Below are positions 55,774 to 64,000 of a stretch of 64,000 nt of DNA, in pieces. Each line of letters starts with the position of its first letter. The stretch's first letter is position 1. The DNA comes from Dendrocalamus latiflorus (taxonomy: Eukaryota; Streptophyta; Magnoliopsida; Poales; Poaceae). The translations under genes and the position numbers were made by a program. The notes under the pieces were generated by a model. The model ran no database searches. It saw nothing but the letters and a program-made list of their open reading frames with translations, and had not been told where the DNA came from. The DNA is taken from NCBI GenBank assembly GCA_017311315.1, contig CM029650.1:15482215-15546214 (forward strand), read 5' to 3'.

Positions 55774-56013
55774 TATGGTGGTGGCCCTCACCTGAGCCCA
55801 TTTGGCATGTTAGAGAGTTGCAAGGCCCAACGGGATATGTGTAATTACCTATGTGCCCCTAGGGGAGACAAGTATATGTAATGGCAAAGTTGTAATTAAA
55901 CCCTATGAGGAAATATATACACGCCCCATGTATGGAAAGAGGGCAAGCATTGTTCATTCATCTCATCCGCTCCACTACTCTCCTACTTTACTGTTTAGTC
56001 AGTAGCCACAACA
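55774..56013 (+). mobile_element. 3' LTR of outer element (240 bp)
   Basis: TATGGTGGTGGCCCTCACC...CAGTAGCCACAACA, matching 29564-29791. It begins 2 bp after the right-hand AGGCT TSD of the inner element. Confidence 0.85.
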
Positions 56014-56888
56014 ACTCCCACTGTCATTGCCTCCATGGCGTCTCCGGTCACCTCTCAACTTCTTGCCCCGGCCAGCTCCTGGCTCGGGCTCTAGCCGACG
56101 TCACCACCCCTGCACTTCCGGTCCCTTGCGCCACCGTCTTGACTCTACTCTGGCCGCTGCACCGCCCCACAACGCTCGCTACTCCGGTGCCTCCTCCTTC
56201 ATGTGTCGATCTCCATGGCTCCAATGCCTCCCCTTTTCTTCGTCCTCTACTCCTACTTCCCCTCTCTGCTACTTCTCTCTCTGGTTCTTACTTATTTTAG
56301 TGATTTACTTTGTTTAAGTTTATCTTTATACCTTGCAATGCATTATCGATTTTTGTCTTAATGAGAGTAGTGTTCTGTGGTTGCTACAACAGGACCTGAG
56401 GCCCATCCTTACGCCGAGGGAGTATGGGTGGATTGTTGGGTTCAAGTAGTGGCCCGGCACTATGGCATTCCGCCTCTTGGTATGTCTTTCTCCCTCTGCC
56501 CATTTACTGCCTTATGCTAGAATGTGTTGAAATGCATCGGTGATGTGGTGGTACCAAGAGAGCTCTTAGTGCTATGGTAGTTTGGCTTAGTTCATGGCCT
56601 CACTGATTTTGCCATGTCCTTCTAGCTCATTATCAAGTGGTGGTGCACTAGTGCCCTGCTATGTTGCATGTCGGTTTTGAATAATGAAATCATGGGGAAA
56701 TGGGGCATGGCCTACCTCTGTCGGATGGTGGTCGGGTTAATTCGGGAATGGATTGAAGACATGGCTTCTGTGGTCATTTTCCCTTGTCAGTGTGCAGGTT
56801 CTTGCTTGAGGAGCGTCAGCCTTCTCCTCCTAGGGCTTGACCTGCAACTACCTTGCTCCTGGACCCTTGATGTCTTGCCTTGATCTTT
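56014..56888. other. Flank of nest, continuation of 29126-29563
   Basis: CT/GC-rich to about 56290, then AT-rich. A 94 bp exon-like segment at about 56392-56480, flanked by an AG acceptor (CTACAACAG) and a GT donor (CTTGGTATG), has an open frame with no recognised domain. Probably part of a long LTR; no gene is accepted. Confidence 0.4.
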
Positions 56889-58645
56889 TGTTGGATCGGA
56901 CTCGGCAACAGAGGGGGGTTGAATGTCGCTTTCTTTAAAATCACGTCCCCTCAAAGTACCCAAACAAGTTTTCTCTCCAATAGATATAGAATCTATGAAC
57001 AGAAAAACTTGTGTTCTCTGGAACCTCACAGAAGGCAAACAAGAGAAGCAATCAAGAGAAACAGCAGCAAAGACGAGAAACTGCAAGAGCTGGACAGGGG
57101 GTGGCCAGTCAGACCGCTGGCATCAGGCCGGTCTGACCGGCCTTGAAGTTTCGGTCTGACCGTCATTCTCAAGCCGGTCTGACCGCTCCCCAGATCCCAG
57201 GCAGACTGAGAGTAGACTGAAAAACTGAACTTCGGGGAAAAACTTCAGATCTTCCAAAACTGAGGAATTGAGGGTGTTGCTCCCACACTTTTCAGCCCAG
57301 AGCAATACAACTACAAACTGAATAGCAAGGGGGCTCTAGGAAATAAAGAAATCAAACTAAAGAACAAGAATTTCAGATTAAGGTAAAAATCTGAAATCTC
57401 GCAAGGACTGAGCCAAAAACTAAATTACTCCCCAATCTTTGATTTTTTTTGGCCATGAAACTTTGAGGATAGCTACTTAATAGCCTTTGGACTTCTCATG
57501 CCAAGTTTCATGCCATCTTGAGAAGGGAATCACGAATTGCACCAAAACCCTAGAAAAGAAAACAAGAATAGGGAAGACCAAAGTGCAAGAACTGAAATTA
57601 AAAGATGTTCGCTCTTAGGATTGACTAGCCAAATGGCTTTTGAACATCTCCTAGATCACAGCAACCCATTTTGCCACTCGTCAGCAAGAATCAAGCCAAA
57701 ATGCAAAAACTCAAAAATCACACATAGGAAGCGTAGAAGGCAAAAACCAACAGAGAGCCAGAGACTTGATCAAATTTAGCCAAAACCATCTCATATTGGT
57801 CTTGAGGAAAGAAGATACATGATTACAAAGGAGAAACAACTCACATCCTCTCTACTTCCCCATACATGCTTGAGTGGACATCAAACCATCCTCTCCCTCT
57901 CCCCAAGACTCAAGAACACAGGAGCACTACATGCTTTGGGAGGAGCTCGTGAGAACACACACAAAGAGGAGACACACACCTGCACCTCTCACCAAACCTT
58001 AACAACTAAAGCCTCAAAGCAAAATAACCTCCCAAAGGCTCTTTTGACTCAAACAAAACCCTAACTCTCTCCCAAAGCCCTGGGAATACATGCAGCCACT
58101 CAATCCTATTTATAGCCCTTGGCTAACGGGTCTCCAACCCGTTACGCCCGCCAAATCCAACGGAACCCGCTCCCGCTTGTGCAGCCTCGCGAAATTACCA
58201 ATTCGCCCCTCCTGCACCTTCCGGGAAGCTTCCGCGTTCCTTGTCGTCCAAGCCTCGCAACCACCTCGAGTCTCCGCCGTCTTCGACACATCCCGACCGT
58301 TCTGACCTCAGCGCCACCTGCGCCTAGTCCGGCCACCTCGTGTCTCGCCACGATTCCGCCTCGACGTCCTGCAGCCATCATAAACAAGAAACACATCAAA
58401 TAGCACCGCTCGATACATGAAAGCATAAATACATTAATGAAACCACATTAAGCATGAGATAGCCCAAACCTGACAAGCCAACAGAATATGCATCCTAACC
58501 ACTTTGACCAGGTTTGACCAAGTCCGACCGAGCCCGATTGCACCATGCATCGTCAAGGTCCGAACCATCCAAATCAAACTCGACTTTCCTAAACCGATGT
58601 CAATTATTCATCACACACATGGGATGACCTCCACATGGTCTCTCA
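56889..58645 (-). mobile_element. Solo LTR, 1.75 kb GGTCAGACC family (copy 3, minus), TSD TCTTT
   Basis: On the plus strand it starts TGTTGGATCGGACTCGG and ends CCACATGGTCTCTCA. TCTTT is repeated at 56884-56888 and 58646-58650. Palindrome cluster at 57103-57190 and TATA at 58114-58105 (minus). ORFs inside are not shared by the other copies. Confidence 0.9.
57103..57190 (-). repeat. Cluster of GGTCAGACCGG-type palindromes (copy 3)
   Basis: Five variants in about 90 bp, fewer than in copy 1. Confidence 0.8.
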
Positions 58646-60005
58646 TCTTTGTCTTGTGGTGGCCGGCTGATTGTGGTGGATTGTGGGGTGGATCTGGAAT
58701 GGATTTGGGAAGTATGGGGGAAGAACTAGTGTGGTTCTCCCTCTAATCTGGCTACCCCTTTCTTCTCCTGATGCTTGTTTGCTCATCTTGTGCTTGTGGC
58801 TTGTCTCCTGACCTTGCTCCTCTTGCTGTGGCTTGGGCAATTGGGTGGGTGGGGTGGTGCTTGGTTGTATGCTGTCTCTCCTCTTGTGGTCGAAGGGCTT
58901 GCCCTTATCCCCTTGGCTGTGCTCTCTCTCTCCCTCTCGGTTACTATTGTAAGGGGGATGGATCAAGATATTTTGTGGGAAGGCTTGTACAGTGGTTCTT
59001 TGATAAAATTTAGATTTGTTTTTATTGCCTAATGATGACTTAATGGCTATAAAATGTGCCGACTGGCCCCTAAATGGTCAGGGAACCTCGGTGAGCGTAA
59101 TGCCCAGCTCAAAATTAAATTCTAGGGCTCTAACAGCAATTCTTTCTTTCAATTTTTTCTTTTGTTCTGTCTATTCGGTATCTTTAAATTCGTTCTTGTC
59201 GCAGTTGAAATCACGTCTATCTTGGAAATCAGATGATTAGTAACTGTTGTATGAAATGATATGCATGTATTTTATATTCTCTATAGCTTCCGAGTAATTG
59301 CAAATGTATGAGTTGCTCCTACTGTAATTTTATTTTTATACTTGTTGTAATAACTACAATGGACTGGGTAATTACTGATTGTAGTGTGCTATGATTATTT
59401 AGTTTTTGAGACTGTCATTTTATTAGGGTCTAGCATTGTAAATTCACTGTAATTTGTACTATCTTTATTATGTACTACGAGTTGTAATATTTTTATTTGA
59501 CTTCACGTAAATTTTAATTGTCGCTCGATGGATGTAATTGATTTACTATATAAGGACTGTAATTAATTCACTGTTGTACCATGGACCGACATATTTTCTT
59601 TGAGTTGAAAGCCCTCAATTGTCATGCAATTAAATTTTATTTCTCCATCTTGTCTATATAGATTGTTTTTGTCCTCGTGAATGAAATCGGGAAGGTAACG
59701 TATTGGCTTATCATTTGCTGGTTTCAAATTAGACGGAGACCTAGAAATGTTTAAATTCCCCTGTATTTTAGATTTTAGTTACATAATTAATCCTACTTAA
59801 CATCGTAACTCATCACTTAAGGTTAATCAAACATGCAGGTTGTTACATGTTCGCATTGGTTTATGCTTTTGAAAATATAAGCCAGAAGTAGAAGTCAATA
59901 TGAACTAACCTATATCCAGCTAAATCAATTATAAAAATTGTATTCTTGTATGTGTTTTAGATGTGGAAAGTGTTCGGTCGGCAACTTGTGTCTCATAGTC
60001 ACACC
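58646..60005. other. Repeat-derived and AT-rich intergenic DNA
   Basis: 58646-59050 continues the sequence interrupted at 56888. 59050-60005 is AT-rich without an ORF, element end or repeat that I can support. Confidence 0.45.
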
Positions 60006-60013
60006 AAGGTGGT

Positions 60014-60968
60014 CAGTGGCGGACCCAGGATTTTACCAAAGGGTATGCCGCACCAAAATTTTCATATGCAATTCGGTAAAACCATTTGCCAATTCGGTAA
60101 ATAATTGTAAAATTTGCACTGTAATTCGGTATACAGGCACTAAATAATATGATAAATCTTAAATTCAATGCTTAAGTTGGAAACTTGCACAAATTACAAT
60201 ATAAATAGTTCAAACACCATACTAATAGTCTCAAATATACATAACTGAACAAGATATGCAATGTCTCCGCTTCTCCTCATAACTGAACAATTCCAAAAAA
60301 ACAATGGCTCCGTGTACGATCGAGGACAATAGTTCAATATGAGGGCCTGTTAAAATATTGGGGATCATACTTATTCATACTGCATGGTTACGGACAACAT
60401 ATTGGTCTAATCATGTCTAGGAAACCATAGGCAAGTCAATAATTACACACACAAATAACAGCACATGACAACCTATAAGAAACAACACTCTTTAGTACTA
60501 CTTTTCATATATAGACTGCGGAACCAGAAAAGGGAGTAAAACTAATTTAGCAGCAGACTGACCTGGCAATGCTCATGATACTCATAAGTGGGAGGCACAA
60601 ATATGGAGAAGGAAGAATGCGTATTCGACCCTCTGGTTCTTTACTTAGAATTTCCTCGAGTCAGTTTCTATGCCATGAACGAGCTACCATTAACGGGGTC
60701 CAGGCAGACGCAGACGCAGGCGTCCGCACGCAGTCACGCAGACGCAGGCGGGAGGCAGTCACACAGACGCAGACGCAGGCGGGAGGCGAAGACGCGAACG
60801 ACTGGATAGTGGATACCATGCGGCAGGCGAACCGACGAGAATGGAGCAACCGACGGTCAAAACCATGGGAATAGCTTTGGTGCCCCAGGCGCGCCGGTAC
60901 TGAGTCTGTTCAGCTGGGCCCCAGGGTATGTCGTGGCCCACCCGGCATATCCTGTGGGTCCGCCCCTG
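60014..60968. mobile_element. hAT-type non-autonomous DNA transposon (955 bp), TSD AAGGTGGT
   Basis: Termini are CAGTGGCGGACCCAGGAT and, inverted, CAGGGGCGGACCCACAGGAT. The 8 bp AAGGTGGT occurs at 60006-60013 and 60969-60976. An 8 bp TSD and CAGNGGCGGA ends are hAT hallmarks. There is no transposase ORF; the 101-codon frame at 60569-60874 crosses a short-period repeat. Confidence 0.9.
60698..60790. repeat. CAGACG-rich minisatellite inside the hAT element
   Basis: GCAGACGCAGACGCAGGCG and variants repeat, with two larger units containing GCAGTCAC(G/A)CAGACGCAG. Confidence 0.75.
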
Positions 60969-60976
60969 AAGGTGGT

Positions 60977-61389
60977 GAAGAGCGGGTTATTTTCGACTGT
61001 AGTTTATGAATTTTGTTCTAACACGAGTATTTGTATGAATGAATTGAATACGGATAAGCTATATCAAAAAAATTTATCTTAAATATGGATACTGCCATTC
61101 TATTTATTTGTTTGAATGAAGTCATAAGAAATAAATCAAAAAGAAGAGGCTGAAGACTTTTAAATTTTTTATTCCTAACGGCAAAGTTGCGAGGCGTATC
61201 TATTCTTCCTGACCAGAAGTTGAATTTAATGACCACAGAGTTGAACGAGTTTGAGTCTCCCGCGTGTTTTGTTTTAAAATTCGTGCAACTTCTTAATACA
61301 GTAACCTTAAAAAATATTGGTTTTGATATTTATAAGCTTTCTAACTATTTTACGTTGATTTCTTGCTCATTGGATTAGCTTTGAGACGT
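60977..61389. other. AT-rich intergenic, no feature seen
   Basis: Between the two MITEs. No gene or repeat supported. Confidence 0.5.
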
Positions 61390-61398
61390 GTCTCTATG

Positions 61399-61681
61399 GA
61401 GAAATTTCGATATTTGACATTGAATATGTGCGCCTCTCAACTTTTAACCCCCAATTCGCACGCCTTTGAAAATTTAACCCTGTCACTGCGAATTCTTTTG
61501 ATTCAAGGGATTCTCCTCATTTTCTCTTCTTTTATATTTTGACACTTGTCACTGCGAAAATGAAAAGAATCCCTTGAATCAAAAGAATTCGCAGTGACAG
61601 GGTTAAATTTCTAAAGACGTGCGAATTGAGGGTTAAAAATTGAGAGGCGTACGTATTCAGTGTCAAATATCGAAATTTCTC
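61399..61681. mobile_element. Mutator-type MITE (283 bp) with about 115 bp inverted arms, TSD GTCTCTATG
   Basis: Arms start GAGAAATTTCGATATTTGAC at both ends and stay about 90% complementary to near 61515 and 61560. GTCTCTATG (9 bp) is at 61390-61398 and 61682-61690. Long TIRs with a 9 bp TSD are typical of Mutator-like elements. The element folds into an almost complete hairpin. Confidence 0.9.
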
Positions 61682-61690
61682 GTCTCTATG

Positions 61691-62163
61691 ATTCTAATTT
61701 TGATACAACGGTTCAAAGTTCAAACATATGATTTGTACATGAGAAAAAAAATCATACATAAAGATTTTCTAGTAAATTTCCGTGACAATTTCCACACTAG
61801 CATGAGACTTAGCATTTTTTTAACCCGTAGAGCACGCTCAGAAGCCAAACCCAACCCATGCTATCCATCCGATCCAAGCGCTCAACCATCCGACGGCTCA
61901 GATGCGTGCACGCTCCCCACGGCCGATCTGGAATTCAAAACGAAGGCACGCGAGGTACACACAAAAGAAGTGGAAAGACGTTGGGAGGGAGCCGACCGTT
62001 GCGGCAGGCGGCGGCCCTACCCCACATGTCAGACAGAGCTCACAAGACTCCCTCCCCTCACGCGCTCGTCACGAGATGAGCGCCCGCTCGCCGCTTGACA
62101 TTTTGAGCAAGAGAGCAGAGCAGAGCAGCGCGCTCGCATCGATTCTGTTCGTAGATCTCACCC
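61691..62163 (+). promoter_or_regulatory. Upstream region and 5' UTR of the acyltransferase gene
   Basis: AT-rich to about 61830, then GC-richer. No clear TATA box. The GAGCAAGAGAGCAGAGCAG purine-rich stretch at about 62104 is typical of a grass 5' leader. Confidence 0.4.
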
Positions 62164-64000
62164 ATGGGGTGCGGCCGAGAAAGCACGACGGCGATGGCGT
62201 GGCCGCGGTGGCGCCGGCGGCACGGCTGGCAGCTCCCCCTCCACCCGCTCCAGGTCGCCGCCCCCGGCGCTCTCCCGTTCCGTTCTTTCTTGCGCTGGTT
62301 TTGGGCGCGATCTGAGCTTCGTTTCTTGGTTCAATCGCTGATGCAGCTTGTGGGCGTGGCGGTGTTCGCGGTCCTCGTCGCCGCGTTCTACGTCGTCGTC
62401 GGGCCCTACCTCGGCAGCGCCGTCGCCGGCAACACCCTCCTCGCGCTCTTCTCCTTCTCGGTACGCAGCTCTCTATCTACCCGAATGCAATCTTCTCCGC
62501 TTCTCGCGTTGCGTTGTGCTGACGAGATATTCGACCACCAGGCCGCTGCCGCCGCGGCTCTCTACGTGCGCTGCACCGCCGTGGACCCCTCCGACCGGAC
62601 GCACGCCAAGAAGATGAAGAGGCGGCGGCAGCTCGCGAGGGGCGGCGGCGGCGGCGGCGGAAGGCTGCCGAGGCTGCGGTACGGGTACATCCTGTGGCGG
62701 TACGCGGTGCGGCTTCTCCGGAGGGTGGAGGCCCGGGTGATGAACCGCTGGGTGCGGAGGAGCTACCTGGAGCAGTGGAACTCCAGCGTCCAGCTCGACC
62801 CCATGCTCCCCTTCGCTTTCACCAGCCTCGACGACATCGTCTCGCCGCACGCCGCCGAGGGCCAGGACATCTCTTTCTGCCCCGTCTGTGACTGCGAGGT
62901 ATCGGGTTCCATTCCTCTCCAATGCACTTCGTTGATACTGCTCTGATTGCTTGTTTCTTCAAAGAAATCAAGATTTTTTTAAGGAATAAAAAATCAAGAA
63001 ATGCAGCTTAGTTCGATGTCCCTACGACATCAAATAAACAGGATTCCTACGTTGTTTGTGAAATTCATCAATGTAGAACATCTGTGACTACGACACAATA
63101 ATCTAAAACTGACTGAGCTTAATTACAGGTGAAATTGCGCAGCAAGCACTGCAAGACCTGTGACCGCTGTGTTGATGGATTTGATCACCACTGCAGGGTA
63201 ACCACCCAAACTATGCATAGCTCATTCTCAATTCCCTTTTTGACCCAGCTGAAATTTTACTTTCTTCAACACAGTGGCTGAACAATTGCATTGGGAGAAG
63301 GAATTATGCTACATTTATTCTGCTCATGTTCTTTGTCCTGTTGATGGTGGGTGCCAACTGCCAAGTGCAGACATTCTTGCCAATCTGTTTGTTTCATATT
63401 TCTGTTGATCTTTACATGTCCAAGCTTTCTCTAGTTTGGTCAGTAATAATTAGTATACGCCGACCTACTTTATCAGCTTGTTATTGAGGGAGGAACAGCG
63501 ATTGCGATCTTCGTTCGCTGTTTTGTCGACAGCAAAGGGGTGAAAATGGAAATGCAGCACAGGCTTCACATAAGGCTCCCTAAAGGAGCTCATGCAGCAT
63601 TATCTGTAAGTAATCAAGAGGAACATCCCTGGTAAATTGGTAATAGGCGTCGCTGCTGTATTTTACTTATGAAGCTCAACACTTTTCTCTGTAATTTTTG
63701 CCACAGATGGCGTTTGTCATCTTCACTTTATACAGTACTGCAGCATTGGGTCAGCTCTTCTTCTTCCACGTTGTGCTTATTAGAAAGGTGTGCACTTTGC
63801 TAAACCAGTACTTATGTTACTAGTATAGCGTTCAGAAATAGGCTCTGATTCATGTCAAATTGATTTGCTTAATTTTCACTACAGGGAATGAGGACGTATG
63901 ATTACATCCTTGCTATGCGAGAAGCTGCACAAGTATTTGACCCTTTTGATGACTCCGATTCATCATCCGACGAGAGCATCGACTTTGACTCGCCAGAAAA
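62164..64000 (+). CDS. DHHC-type protein S-acyltransferase (palmitoyltransferase), 3' part outside window
   Basis: A multi-pass membrane enzyme that transfers palmitate from palmitoyl-CoA to cysteines of target proteins. Exons read: 62164-62253, 62347-62460, 62542-62898, 63129-63197, 63275-63346, 63477-63605, 63707-63787 and 63885-end, all in phase 0 with GT-AG introns. Order: HGWQLPLHPLQ; TM1 (VAVFAVLVAAFYVVV); TM2; LYVRCTAVDPSD (the DPG-like site); a basic Gly-rich loop; the Cys-rich domain CPVCDCEV...KHCKTCDRC with the catalytic DHHC at 63183-63194; WLNNCIGRRNY; TM3 and TM4; then GMRTYDYILAMRE and an acidic DSDSSSDES tail. These features match the Arabidopsis PAT19-22 group. The ATG at 62194 has better context (GCGATGGCG) and fits the family N-terminus; the first ATG at 62164 adds ten residues beginning MGCG. 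No lesions seen. Confidence 0.93.

Larger units (their letters stand above)
29564..56013 (+). mobile_element. Outer Tat-like LTR element (plus), host of the nest
   Basis: 5' LTR 29564-29791, primer site, decayed gag (29845-30990), pol-less 3' region (30991-31946), then a 23.8 kb insertion, then the 3' LTR 55774-56013. The flanking 5-mers are GCTCC (29559-29563) and ACTCC (56014-56018), 4 of 5 identical, compatible with an aged TSD. Without the insertion it is about 2.6 kb, so it is a deletion derivative. Confidence 0.75.

Noticed and set aside
55523..56013. A single 490 bp palindromic LTR (TGTTGTGG...CCACAACA)
   Set aside because: It is two LTRs of related elements in opposite orientation, separated by the AGGCT duplication at 55767-55771.
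56392..56480. Host exon
   Set aside because: An open segment with AG and GT borders, but no neighbouring exon or recognisable protein family; it lies in repeat-derived DNA.

Overview
This window is plant nuclear DNA, almost certainly from a grass (Poaceae). The evidence is spliced genes with GT-AG introns, LTR-retrotransposon families with plant-type primer sites and TATA-box LTRs, Mutator-type and hAT-type MITEs, and a GC-rich first exon typical of grasses. I cannot name the genus. Only one clearly intact host gene is visible: the first eight exons of a DHHC protein S-acyltransferase (palmitoyltransferase) at 62164-64000, which runs off the right edge. A second host locus, a RING-finger E3 ligase on the minus strand (7926-10125), keeps its six-exon structure but carries a nonsense codon and frameshifts, so I call it a pseudogene. 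Weak relics of a GRF-type zinc-finger gene lie at about 4.7-5.9 kb.

Everything else is mobile-element sequence. From left to right: a solo LTR of a 1.75 kb family with palindromic GGTCAGACC motifs (1-1680); part of a large gypsy-type LTR (to 3578); the GRF relics; a possible organellar insert with a G21 tract (about 6.3-6.8 kb); the RING pseudogene; AT-rich intergenic DNA; a minus-strand Tat/Dasheng-like non-autonomous gypsy element with three tandem arrays (about 13.0-17.9 kb); a copia relic (18.3-21.3 kb) interrupted by a 1.7 kb solo LTR; a large LTR (21.3-25.2 kb) interrupted by a second copy of the 1.75 kb solo LTR; and repeat-rich AT DNA (25.2-29.5 kb).

The centre of the window is a retrotransposon nest that can be resolved by its target-site duplications (TSDs). 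An outer plus-strand Tat-like element (29564-56013) is interrupted just before its 3' LTR by a related minus-strand element (31952-55766, TSD AGGCT). That inner element is itself interrupted three times: by a 4.9 kb solo LTR (34772-39666, TSD GCAAC), by a complete gag-only LTR element (40287-45559, TSD CGCAG), and by a 3.55 kb solo LTR (49591-53143, TSD GACTG). With the insertions removed on paper, the inner element has gag-protease on its sense strand and a separate antisense gene on the opposite strand, with no recognisable reverse transcriptase or integrase.

The gag-only element at 40287-45559 is the youngest and most intact. It has two 898 bp LTRs differing at about 15 sites by eye, a tRNA-Met-type primer site, a polypurine tract and one uninterrupted 780-codon ORF. 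That ORF has a Gag domain, a zinc knuckle and a roughly 465-residue C-terminal region I cannot assign.

The right side holds a third copy of the 1.75 kb solo LTR (56889-58645, minus), AT-rich DNA, a hAT-type MITE (60014-60968, 8 bp TSD) and a Mutator-type MITE (61399-61681, 9 bp TSD) about 480 bp upstream of the acyltransferase start codon.
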